From Sporomusa sp. (lineage in GTDB: Bacteria > Bacillota_C > Negativicutes > Sporomusales > Sporomusaceae): a stretch of 7,740 bases of DNA. Shown piece by piece: positions 1-5,936 of the stretch. The position numbers and the translations under genes are program-made. Position 1 is the first letter of the stretch. Each line of letters starts with the position of its first letter. The stretch lies in contig JAQSXM010000142.1 of NCBI GenBank assembly GCA_029256645.1, positions 1-7,740 on the forward strand. Direction: 5' to 3'. Under the pieces are notes generated by a model, which saw nothing but the letters and a program-made list of their open reading frames with translations, ran no database searches and had not been told where the DNA came from.

Positions 1-94
1 GCATAGTATCAATTTTAGGTTTTGCAAAATACGGCCATACGGGTATGTCAGCATGGAATGGATGAGTTAAATCTACTAATACCTTTTTCCCCAT
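1..94 (-). CDS. Cyclase-family metal hydrolase, N-terminal fragment (candidate dihydrophloroglucinol cyclohydrolase)
   Basis: Only the first 31 codons lie in the window; the gene runs off the left edge. It starts with ATG at 94, seven bases after a GGAGGA ribosome binding site (102-107), and reads MGKKVLVDLTHPFHADIPVW then PYFAKPKIDTM. The DLTHPFHADIPVWP block resembles the N-terminus of the cyclase / kynurenine formamidase-like family (metal-dependent hydrolases of amide, lactone or 1,3-diketone bonds). The family's metal-binding HxGTHxDxPxH motif would come later and cannot be checked. It is the last visible gene of the leftward operon, 89 bp after the SDR. Given the neighbouring reductase, BKACE enzyme and HAD-like dehydrogenase, I infer it opens the ring of dihydrophloroglucinol to 3-hydroxy-5-oxohexanoate. 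Family call fairly good, substrate inferred. Other family members hydrolyse formylkynurenine or isatin. Confidence 0.72.
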   Translation of the reverse strand, partial: MGKKVLVDLTHPFHADIPVWPYFAKPKIDTM

Positions 95-136
95 TTTTGA
101 TTCCTCCAATTGTATTTGCTTTTGTTTATCATAGGC

Positions 137-157
137 ATATGCCAAGGCTTAGCATAT
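137..157. repeat. Imperfect 21-bp dyad between the SDR and cyclase genes
   Basis: Left arm ATATGCCAAG (137-146), central G, right arm CTTAGCATAT (148-157), with one mismatch. In the leftward mRNA it could fold as a small hairpin in the 89-nt gap before the cyclase-family gene. No T-run follows, so it does not look like an intrinsic terminator. A protein site or an mRNA-processing hairpin is possible; chance is also possible. Confidence 0.3.
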
Positions 158-183
158 ACTACCTACCAGATTCAGCTGCGATA

Positions 184-972
184 TCAACCAGCGGTACAGC
201 CACCATCAACGTAAAGAATTTGGCCTGTTACAAAGTCAGAAGCCGGTGCAGCCAGGTATACGGTTGCTCCAACCATATCCTCGGTTACAGCTGCACGTCC
301 CAAGGGAATGCGCGAGAGAAATATTTGCTTGAGTTTTTCATCCTCGAGTACCTGCTGCGTGAGCGGCGTCCAGAAGATGGTCGGCGCAATGGCGTTTACA
401 GTAATATTGTATTTAGCCCATTCGGTGGCCAACTGTTTGGTCAAGCCATCAACAGCCGCTTTGCTGGGGCCGTACGCCGCATAGCCACCAGGATGTCCGG
501 CAAAACCACGCACTGAAGATATAGTAATGATCTTACCGAAACCCTGATCTTTCATTACCCGGCCAACATGCTTACAGGTGAGGAAAGTGCCTTTAACGTT
601 TATATCCATTACTTGCTGGAAGTCTTCAGCAGGAAAATCTTCGGCCGGGTAACGCTTGGCAATGCCGGCTACAGTCACAAGAATATCAATCTTGCCAAAG
701 GCGTCCACCGTCTTTTTAACCATGTTGATTACATCTTCTTCTTTGCTGACATCACAAGCTACAGCCAATGCTTTCCTGCCAAGTTTCTCAACACCCTTTA
801 CTGCTTCTTCCAAAGTGGCAATTGTTCTACCGGTAACAACAATATCAGCACCATACGCCGCTAACCCTGCGGCAATCGATTCTCCCAGGGCACCGGCACC
901 ACCGGTTACTATCGCGACTTTGCCTTCAAGACAAAACAGTTTCTTAATTTTATCCAAGACTGCCTGTTCCAT
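184..972 (-). CDS. SDR-family NAD(P)-dependent oxidoreductase (candidate phloroglucinol reductase)
   Basis: A 262-residue classical short-chain dehydrogenase/reductase, normal full length. The Rossmann nucleotide motif TGGAGALG is at residues 23-30, and VTGR with Arg49 at the end of strand 2 favours NADPH over NADH. Asp74 (CDVS) contacts adenine. The usual NNAG is TVAG (100-103). The catalytic tetrad is Asn125, Ser153, Tyr167 and Lys171 (YGPSK). DFVTGQ...VDGG at 246-258 closes the fold. Start: ATG at 972 with GGGAG at 982-986, 9 nt upstream. It lies 22 bp after the cupin gene in the same operon. By sequence alone it would be labelled gluconate-5-dehydrogenase or 3-oxoacyl-ACP-reductase-like. 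Known phloroglucinol reductases are SDRs related to fungal tetrahydroxynaphthalene reductase, and here the neighbours supply the remaining steps of that pathway. Family certain; substrate inferred from context. Confidence 0.93.
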   Translation of the reverse strand: MEQAVLDKIKKLFCLEGKVAIVTGGAGALGESIAAGLAAYGADIVVTGRTIATLEEAVKGVEKLGRKALAVACDVSKEEDVINMVKKTVDAFGKIDILVTVAGIAKRYPAEDFPAEDFQQVMDINVKGTFLTCKHVGRVMKDQGFGKIITISSVRGFAGHPGGYAAYGPSKAAVDGLTKQLATEWAKYNITVNAIAPTIFWTPLTQQVLEDEKLKQIFLSRIPLGRAAVTEDMVGATVYLAAPASDFVTGQILYVDGGCTAG

Positions 973-994
973 TACCTATCACTCCCATATGCAA

Positions 995-1336
995 TTATGC
1001 TTCCGGGTAGTTCATAACTACCAGCATGCTTGCCGGCTTATTGGTTTCGTTGATGATTTCTCTACCCTCATTGGCCCCGATATAGATAGAATCCCATGCC
1101 TTTAATACGACTTTCTCTGTCTTAGTAATAACAGTTACCTCGCCTTCAAGAACGAAGTAAATCTTCTCAACAGGGGATGCATCATACTCAGCGCCACCGG
1201 CCGGCAGAAAATGTGACAGACCCATCCAGAATTTCTGAGCCCCGGTTTCCTCCTTCCCGTGCAATTTTAGCGCAACCATGTTGAAGTGCTTGGGTGCCTG
1301 GTATGGCTTTACATCCTTTAATTCGACCTTCTTCAT
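995..1336 (-). CDS. Small single-domain cupin protein, function unknown
   Basis: A 113-residue cytoplasmic protein with no signal peptide or membrane segment. The cupin core is clear: PAGGAEYDASPVEKIYFVLEGEVTV (residues 45-69) corresponds to cupin motif 1 and DSIYIGANEGREIINET (82-98) to motif 2. The usual metal ligands seem lost: the HxHxxxE positions align with Asp52, Ser54 and Lys58, and the motif-2 histidine is not evident. It may therefore bind a small molecule without metal, or act as a non-enzymatic partner. Start: ATG at 1336 after AGGAGG (1345-1350), spacing 8. It sits 28 bp after the CoA-transferase B gene and 22 bp before the SDR gene, so it is co-transcribed. No step in the inferred phloroglucinol pathway clearly needs it. 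Cupin fold good; role not assigned. Confidence 0.85.
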   Translation of the reverse strand: MKKVELKDVKPYQAPKHFNMVALKLHGKEETGAQKFWMGLSHFLPAGGAEYDASPVEKIYFVLEGEVTVITKTEKVVLKAWDSIYIGANEGREIINETNKPASMLVVMNYPEA

Positions 1337-1364
1337 ACTTCTCGCCTCCTTTTTTCTATTTTTT

Positions 1365-2012
1365 TCAGACCGCCATCTCTTTGATATCCGGAGATATTAT
1401 ATAATCTGCATCAGTACATTCCCTTACGGTCTGAAGCGAAACACCTGGAGCTATTTCGGTTAATACCAGCGCCTGTTCTGTTACCTTGAATACACACAAA
1501 TCAGTAATTATTAAATCGACTTCGTGGGATGCCGTAAGTGGCAAGCTGCACTTTTTCATTATTTTAGGTACGCCGCCTTTACCGACATGCTCCATGGCAA
1601 CAATGACCCGCTTGGCACCAACAACAAGGTCCATGGCCCCACCCATGCCTGGGACAATTTTCCCGGGCACCATCCAATTAGCCAGATTGCCTTGCTGATC
1701 TACCTCCAGGGCTCCCAGCACAGTGGCATCAAGGTGCCCGCCGCGCACGATAACAAATGACATGGCACTGTCAAAGGTAGCGCCGCCTGGCAAAATGCCG
1801 GCCGGCTGCCCGCCTGCATTACTCAAATCAGGATCAATACTCTCTCCTGCCGGCCCCAGTCCGATAAAACCATTTTCAGAATGCAGAATTACCTTTTTAT
1901 CCTTTGAAATGTAGTTAGCAACAAGTGTAGGTATCCCAATTCCCAAATTTACTACATCGCCGTCATTAAGTTCTTGTGCAACCCGTTTAGCAATTAGAAC
2001 TCTGTTTTCCAT
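1365..2012 (-). CDS. atoA: 3-oxoacid / acetoacetate CoA-transferase, subunit B
   Basis: 215 residues, the usual length for the beta subunit of class I CoA-transferases (AtoA/ScoB type). The catalytic glutamate, which forms the glutamyl-CoA thioester, is Glu46 in HSENG (44-48). Other family blocks are NLGIGIPTLVANY (22-34), GPAGESIDPDLSNAGG (53-68), and GMGGAMDLVVGAKRVIVAMEH (122-142). Start: ATG at 2012, five bases after GGAGGAG (2018-2024). The gene follows subunit A by 21 bp and forms a heteromer with it. The complex moves CoA from an acyl-CoA such as acetyl- or butyryl-CoA to acetoacetate. In this cluster the acetoacetate would come from the BKACE reaction and the acetoacetyl-CoA would feed the thiolase encoded across the divergent promoter region. 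The exact CoA donor cannot be read from sequence. Confidence 0.95.
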   Translation of the reverse strand: MENRVLIAKRVAQELNDGDVVNLGIGIPTLVANYISKDKKVILHSENGFIGLGPAGESIDPDLSNAGGQPAGILPGGATFDSAMSFVIVRGGHLDATVLGALEVDQQGNLANWMVPGKIVPGMGGAMDLVVGAKRVIVAMEHVGKGGVPKIMKKCSLPLTASHEVDLIITDLCVFKVTEQALVLTEIAPGVSLQTVRECTDADYIISPDIKEMAV

Positions 2013-2033
2013 GAACGCTCCTCCAATCGCTCA

Positions 2034-2681
2034 CTAAGCTTGAACGATGTTATTAATAAAAATTCCTGGCACCATAACCTCGTCAGGAGCTAATTCTCCT
2101 ACAGGCACGATTTTCTCCACTTCCGCAATAACAACATCAGCTGCGGTGGCGATTTGAGGATTGAAGTTACGTGTCGACATTCTAAATACCAGATTGCCAT
2201 CAGTGTCAGCTTTATGTGCCTTTACCAGCGCAACATTAGCCCGCAGGGGTTTTTCTAACAAAAACACGCGACCGTCAATTGTTATTGTTGGCTTTCCTTC
2301 GGCAACAACCGTTCCCACCCCGGTTGGGGTGAGTACGCCGCCCAAACCGGCACCACCTGATCGTATGCGTTCAATCAATGTTCCTTGTGGTGATAATTCC
2401 ACTTCCAGTTCATTGGCATTCATCTGGCGACCGGTTTCAGGATTTGTGCCAACATGAGAAACAATTGCCTTTTTCACCTGGTGGTTAACAACTAGTTTAC
2501 CAATGCCCCGATCCGGAAATCCAGTGTCGTTGGCGATTACAGTAAGGTCTTTATATCCTTTGCTAACCACAGCATCAATTAAACGTTCCGGAGTTCCAAC
2601 TGCTAGAAATCCTCCAATCATTATAACAGACGAGTCTTGAATTTTACTCATTGCCTGTTCCATACTGATTACCTTAGACAT
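2034..2681 (-). CDS. atoD: 3-oxoacid / acetoacetate CoA-transferase, subunit A
   Basis: 215 residues, typical of the alpha subunit (AtoD/ScoA) of two-subunit class I CoA-transferases. Recognisable blocks are IMIGGFLAVGTPERLIDA (20-37) and SPQGTLIERIRSGGAGLGGV (97-116) followed by LTPTGVGT, then an EKPLRANVALVKAHKAD segment (143-159) with NPQIATAADVVIAEVE-type sequence after it. It supplies CoA-binding surface; the catalytic glutamate is in subunit B. ATG at 2681 is preferred to the in-frame Met7 because AGGGGG (2687-2692) lies five bases upstream. It is the first gene of the leftward operon, with a sigma-54 promoter about 45 nt upstream and no other gene between. Confidence 0.95.
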   Translation of the reverse strand: MSKVISMEQAMSKIQDSSVIMIGGFLAVGTPERLIDAVVSKGYKDLTVIANDTGFPDRGIGKLVVNHQVKKAIVSHVGTNPETGRQMNANELEVELSPQGTLIERIRSGGAGLGGVLTPTGVGTVVAEGKPTITIDGRVFLLEKPLRANVALVKAHKADTDGNLVFRMSTRNFNPQIATAADVVIAEVEKIVPVGELAPDEVMVPGIFINNIVQA

Positions 2682-2736
2682 TGTTTCCCCCTCAGTTCTT
2701 AGCGTTTATACCTTTAACTGCTACGCCTTATTCTTT

Positions 2737-2753
2737 CGCAAGAACTGTGCCAA
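2737..2753 (-). promoter_or_regulatory. Sigma-54 (-24/-12) promoter of the CoA-transferase/SDR operon
   Basis: On the minus strand the sequence is TTGGCACAGTTCTTGCG. It matches the consensus TGGCAC-N5-TTGC, with GG at 2751/2750 and GC at 2739/2738 exactly 12 bp apart. Counting 12 bp downstream puts transcription start near 2726 (a G on the minus strand), leaving a leader of about 45 nt before the ATG at 2681. A sigma-54 activator is encoded immediately upstream, which supports the call. Confidence 0.85.
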
Positions 2754-2820
2754 TCAAAGTACATTGGTTGATTATTGGGAAAAATCTTTTTATATAACTA
2801 ACTCCGGCTCGGATTTGCAC

Positions 2821-2840
2821 CGATGATTGTCTTATCACTC
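2821..2840. promoter_or_regulatory. Candidate activator-binding dyad, copy 1
   Basis: CGATGATTGTCTTATCACTC contains TGAT-N6-ATCA. It begins with the same CGATGATT as a second element 82 bp away (2903) and, like it, carries TTATCA. It lies about 95-114 bp upstream of the predicted operon start, in the usual range for sigma-54 enhancer sites. The symmetry is weak and no identical copy was seen near the thiolase promoter. Confidence 0.28.
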
Positions 2841-2902
2841 CCACTTCTTTGTAATGGTCCTGAGGAGCGTGCCGATCAGTGATTTCACGTGTAGGTTTCT
2901 TT

Positions 2903-2921
2903 CGATGATTTTTATCATCAC
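2903..2921. promoter_or_regulatory. Candidate activator-binding dyad, copy 2
   Basis: GATGAT (2904-2909) and ATCATC (2914-2919) form a perfect 6-bp inverted repeat with a TTTT centre. It shares CGATGATT and TTATCA with the element at 2821-2840. It is about 177-195 bp upstream of the predicted start, and the 82-bp spacing between copies is close to eight helical turns, which suits same-face binding by an oligomeric activator. Sequence evidence only. Confidence 0.32.
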
Positions 2922-2966
2922 TTTTAGTAGATATATTTTGTCTTTAGATAGCTATAGCTGATATTT

Positions 2967-3016
2967 CTAAAAGATGAAAAAACGCATCATTATTGATGCG
3001 TTTTTTCATCTTTTAG
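2967..3016 (-). terminator. Intrinsic terminator at the end of the activator gene, probably bidirectional
   Basis: A perfect 23-bp inverted repeat: 2967-2989 is the exact reverse complement of 2994-3016, with a four-base loop (2990-2993). The GC-containing core CGCATCA/TGATGCG is flanked by six A on one side and six T on the other, so a U-tract follows the core hairpin in either direction. On the minus strand it ends the activator mRNA before the CoA-transferase control region. The right half lies inside the activator's last codons, and the TAA stop (2992-2990) is in the loop. Confidence 0.88.
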
Positions 3017-4537
3017 GCTGATTCCCAGCCTTTTGGCCTTCTTCACAATGGTTGATTGGTCAACCTTTAAAACTTTAGCAGCTTTTCTTGTACTCCCACA
3101 TAATGCCAAAGCCTTTTCGATCGTCTTTTTTTCGATATTGCTGACGATTTCTCTAAGCCCCATCTCTTCCACAACAAGCTCAGACATATAAGACGGATGA
3201 ATATTCAGCAAATTGCCGATTTGTTCATTGCTAATTGTTCCGTCATGTTCTGATACGATAACAAGCCGTTCAATTATATTTTGTAATTCACGGATATTTC
3301 CCGGCCACGAATACTGCCGCATCATTTCAAAACCAAGCGGCTCTATGGCTGTGTTCTTGGCATATTTCGAGTTGTAGATGGCCAGGAAATGACGGGCTAG
3401 TATCTCGATATCCTGGTCGCGTGAACGCAGCGGTGGGATATGAATGGGGAATACATTCAACCGGTAGTAGAGATCTTCACGAAAACGTCCTTGTTTCACA
3501 AGGTCTTTTAAATCGCAATTTGTCGCAGATAGAATTCTTACATCTAATTTAACCGGTTTCGCGCCGCCGATACGGGTTATTTCCTTGTGTTGAATGACCC
3601 TGAGTAATTTTGATTGCAGTTCCATCGGCATGTCCCCGATTTCATCAAGCATTATCGTTCCTTTGTCCGCTAATTCAAACAAGCCGGTTTTGCCGGTAGT
3701 GGCAGCACCGGTAAATGCCCCCCTGGCATAGCCAAACAACTCAGCTTCCAGCAAATTAGCAGGAATAGCCGCACAATTTACTTTGATGAAAGGGTCATTT
3801 TTCCTAGCACTATTCATGTAGATTTCATTTGCTACCACCTCTTTGCCTGCACCCGTTTCTCCCGTAATCAAAACAGTAACATCCAAACCGGCGACCTGTT
3901 GAATGCTCTTGATGACCTGCCGCGTTTCCAGACTATTGCCAATCATATTCTTGTTTAAATGTAGTTTCCTGAGGTGCTCGACTTCCAGCGCACTCTTTAT
4001 CTTGTCTTTTTCAACTGCTTTTATCTGTTTTTGCGAAGCTTCCAGGTCAGACTTCATTTGCAGCAAGTCGGTTATTTCCCGATCAATAATAACGACTTTT
4101 TTTACATTCCCTTCGGCATCCATAACCGGACTGCCGGTAATCAGCATTTTAGTTCCGTTCCTTAAACTTTCCCCCATGGAGTTTACTTGTTTTTTGTGCT
4201 TAATGACTTCCGGCGTTACGGCATTTAGATAAACGCCCGCCGACAAGAGCTCATCAACATACTTCCCTACAACCTCTTCAGGACGAATACCGGTTATTCT
4301 GGTGTATGCCGCATTAACATACAAGGTCTTCCCATTTCCATCGGTAATGTAAATCCCGTCATAGAGATGATCCCCGATCTCTCTAAAATCAAGATCCCTG
4401 GCTTCAGTGAGCTCACTGAGCACTTTCTTCAAACCAGCAAAAAGCTCCTGGTGGGACGAAATATCCCAATTTTGTTTCTCAATCTTTGTTATTAATTCGC
4501 TTAAAATAGCTTCGCTGCTATCTATTTTGTTTTTCAT
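2990..4537 (-). CDS. PAS-domain sigma-54-dependent transcriptional activator
   Basis: A 515-residue cytoplasmic bacterial enhancer-binding protein of complete architecture. A short helical N-terminus (1-48) is followed by a PAS sensor (about 49-155, with GIYITDGNGKTLYVNAAYTR), a predicted coiled-coil linker (about 157-195), and the AAA+ domain (about 198-430). A Fis-type helix-turn-helix (about 463-506) ends the protein. Key residues are present: Walker A GETGAGKE (226-233), the sigma-54-contacting GAFTGA loop (273-278), Walker B TIMLDEIGD (294-302), and REDLYYRLNVFPIHIPPLR (353-371). No phosphoacceptor receiver domain is present, so a small ligand is the likely signal. Start: ATG at 4537, seven bases after AGGGAG (4545-4550). 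It lies between two operons that both carry sigma-54 promoters, so it very likely activates both. The effector is inferred to be the pathway substrate or an intermediate. Confidence 0.96.
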   Translation of the reverse strand: MKNKIDSSEAILSELITKIEKQNWDISSHQELFAGLKKVLSELTEARDLDFREIGDHLYDGIYITDGNGKTLYVNAAYTRITGIRPEEVVGKYVDELLSAGVYLNAVTPEVIKHKKQVNSMGESLRNGTKMLITGSPVMDAEGNVKKVVIIDREITDLLQMKSDLEASQKQIKAVEKDKIKSALEVEHLRKLHLNKNMIGNSLETRQVIKSIQQVAGLDVTVLITGETGAGKEVVANEIYMNSARKNDPFIKVNCAAIPANLLEAELFGYARGAFTGAATTGKTGLFELADKGTIMLDEIGDMPMELQSKLLRVIQHKEITRIGGAKPVKLDVRILSATNCDLKDLVKQGRFREDLYYRLNVFPIHIPPLRSRDQDIEILARHFLAIYNSKYAKNTAIEPLGFEMMRQYSWPGNIRELQNIIERLVIVSEHDGTISNEQIGNLLNIHPSYMSELVVEEMGLREIVSNIEKKTIEKALALCGSTRKAAKVLKVDQSTIVKKAKRLGISLKDEKTHQ

Positions 4538-4550
4538 TTCAGCTCTCCCT

Positions 4551-4562
4551 ACAGTTAACTGT
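4551..4562. promoter_or_regulatory. Perfect 12-bp palindrome in the activator leader, candidate operator/enhancer
   Basis: ACAGTTAACTGT is its own reverse complement. It lies 14 bp upstream of the activator start codon, inside its predicted 5' leader, and is centred about 127 bp upstream of the predicted thiolase-operon start. It could therefore be an enhancer site for the rightward operon, an autoregulatory site, or both. No full copy was found upstream of the other operon; only the half TTAACTG recurs near 2714. Confidence 0.4.
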
Positions 4563-4574
4563 TCTTCAACTGAT

Positions 4575-4585
4575 ACTTAATAAGT
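4575..4585. promoter_or_regulatory. 11-bp dyad upstream of the thiolase operon
   Basis: ACTTA-A-TAAGT is a perfect inverted repeat with one central base. It lies about 100-109 bp upstream of the predicted thiolase-operon start and about 23 bp (two helical turns) from the centre of the neighbouring 12-bp palindrome. AT-rich sequence makes chance symmetry plausible. Confidence 0.25.
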
Positions 4586-4599
4586 TATCCATTAACCAA

Positions 4600-4628
4600 A
4601 TCATACCCAATCTTTAGCAGCTTGTAAA
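4600..4628 (-). promoter_or_regulatory. Sigma-A-type promoter of the activator gene
   Basis: On the minus strand, TTTACA (4628-4623) and TATGAT (4605-4600) are separated by exactly 17 bp; each matches the -35 and -10 consensus at five of six positions. Predicted start is near 4593, giving a leader of about 55 nt. This would let the activator be made at a basal level independently of sigma-54, as expected for a regulator of sigma-54 operons. Confidence 0.7.
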
Positions 4629-4656
4629 CATTCAGGTCTATGTTTATTCGTTACTC

Positions 4657-4673
4657 TTGGCACGAAAATTGCA
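4657..4673 (+). promoter_or_regulatory. Sigma-54 (-24/-12) promoter of the thiolase/BKACE/HAD operon
   Basis: TTGGCACGAAAATTGCA matches the sigma-54 consensus TGGCACG-N4-TTGCA completely, with GG at 4659-4660 and GC at 4671-4672, 12 bp apart. Predicted start is near 4684 (a G), and the leader to the thiolase ATG is about 48 nt. Same -24 octamer core and same spacing as the promoter facing the other operon, so one activator can serve both. Confidence 0.92.
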
Positions 4674-4731
4674 ACTGTTTTTTGTTCGTAAGCGGTCTCA
4701 ACCTTACAACAATCACTAAGAGGAGGAAAAG

Positions 4732-5913
4732 ATGAGAGAAGTCGTTATAGCCGCCGCATTGCGGACAGCCATCGGCACCTTCAATGGCGCACTGGCCCCC
4801 TTATCAGCGACTGAACTAGGCAGCATTGTTATTCGTGCTGCTTTGGAAAAAGTCAATATAGCCTCAGATGCCATTGACGAAGTCATCATGGGAAACGTAC
4901 TCCAGGCAGGTCTGGGTCAGAATCCCGCCCGCCAATCAGCCCTAAAAGCCGGATTGCCTGTTGAAGTACCAGCATACACAATTAACAAGGTTTGCGGCTC
5001 AGGCCTCAAAGCCGTTAACTTGGCCGCCCAGTCAATTATGGCCGGCGATGCTGACATCATTGTAGCAGGCGGTATGGAAAGCATGACCAACGCTCCCTAT
5101 CTCCTGGAAAGCAAAGCCCGCTGGGGATATCGCATGGGCGACAGCAAGCTTATTGATGTCATGATTCGCGATGGGCTATGGTGCGCATCCAATGACTACC
5201 ATATGGGAATCACTGCCGAAAACATTGCCGCCAAATACGGCATTACCAGACAAGAGCAAGACCGGCTGGCTGCCGAATCACAGGAGAAAGCCATCAAAGC
5301 CATTGACAGCGGCGCTTTCGCCCAAGAGATTGTGCCTGTAACCATTAAAGGTAAGAAAGGCGATACCATCTTTGCCACAGATGAGTTCCCTAAACGGGGC
5401 ACATCGGTTGAGTCACTTGCCACACTGCGGACAGCCTTCAAAAAAGACGGCACAGTAACCGCAGGCAATGCTTCAGGCATCAATGATGGTGCAGCAGCCC
5501 TTGTTGTTATGTCTGGCGAAAAAGCCAAAGCACTCGGCATCAAGCCACTGGCGCGGATTGCCGGTTACGGCTCAGGTGGGGTTGACCCTGCCTTCATGGG
5601 TATGGGACCTGTGCCTGCCACCAAAAAAGCACTGACCAAAGCCGGGTTAACCGTAGCCGATATTGACCTTTTCGAAGCCAATGAGGCCTTTGCAGCCCAA
5701 TTCCTGGCTGTCGGCAAAGAACTGGGACTGCCGAGAGAAAAAATAAATGTCCATGGTGGCGCCACTGCGTTAGGACACCCCATCGGCGCCAGTGGTGCCC
5801 GCATCCTTGTTACCCTGCTCCATGCAATGCAGCAGCGCGAAGCCAAACGCGGTTTAGCCACCCTGTGCATTGGCGGCGGCCAGGGCATTGCCACAATTGT
5901 AGAACGATTTTAA
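4732..5913 (+). CDS. atoB: Acetyl-CoA C-acetyltransferase (thiolase)
   Basis: A 393-residue thiolase of standard length for the biosynthetic/degradative acetoacetyl-CoA type. All catalytic elements are present: nucleophile Cys88 in NKVCGSG (85-91), His157 in YHMG, NEAF (317-320), His349 in GHPIGASG (348-355), and the second cysteine Cys379 in CIGGGQG (379-385). It catalyses acetoacetyl-CoA + CoA to two acetyl-CoA, reversibly. ATG at 4732 is five bases after AGGAGG (4721-4726). First gene of the rightward operon, 23 bp before the BKACE gene. In context it would run in the cleaving direction on acetoacetyl-CoA from the BKACE and CoA-transferase reactions, and so also return the acetyl-CoA that the BKACE step consumes. 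A longer-chain substrate range cannot be excluded from sequence. Confidence 0.96.
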   Translation: MREVVIAAALRTAIGTFNGALAPLSATELGSIVIRAALEKVNIASDAIDEVIMGNVLQAGLGQNPARQSALKAGLPVEVPAYTINKVCGSGLKAVNLAAQSIMAGDADIIVAGGMESMTNAPYLLESKARWGYRMGDSKLIDVMIRDGLWCASNDYHMGITAENIAAKYGITRQEQDRLAAESQEKAIKAIDSGAFAQEIVPVTIKGKKGDTIFATDEFPKRGTSVESLATLRTAFKKDGTVTAGNASGINDGAAALVVMSGEKAKALGIKPLARIAGYGSGGVDPAFMGMGPVPATKKALTKAGLTVADIDLFEANEAFAAQFLAVGKELGLPREKINVHGGATALGHPIGASGARILVTLLHAMQQREAKRGLATLCIGGGQGIATIVERF

Positions 5914-5936
5914 AAATAATATGAGGTGAATTAATC

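Larger units (their letters stand above)
2682..2989. other. 308-bp non-coding control region upstream of the CoA-transferase operon
   Basis: This gap separates the 3' end of the activator gene from the CoA-transferase operon. It holds the leader and ribosome binding site of the operon, a sigma-54 promoter (2737-2753), and an AT-rich stretch (about 2780-2800). It also holds two imperfect dyads with related sequence (2821-2840 and 2903-2921), a 10-bp palindrome AGCTATAGCT (2950-2959), and one arm of the activator terminator (from 2967). I see no credible small gene here. The layout, with a promoter near the gene and dyads 95-195 bp upstream of the start site, is normal for an enhancer-dependent promoter. 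Confidence 0.7.

Noticed and set aside
130..146. Sigma-54-like TTGGCATA on the minus strand before the cyclase-family gene
   Set aside because: No GC at the -12 position; the sequence is better explained as part of the dyad.
628..657. PAEDFPAEDF tandem pentapeptide in the SDR
   Set aside because: The segment has the normal SDR length for this loop, so it is not a recent duplication.
2862..2877. Second sigma-54-like site on the minus strand (CGGCACG...)
   Set aside because: The -24 half is fair, but the -12 half lacks TTGC at the right spacing.
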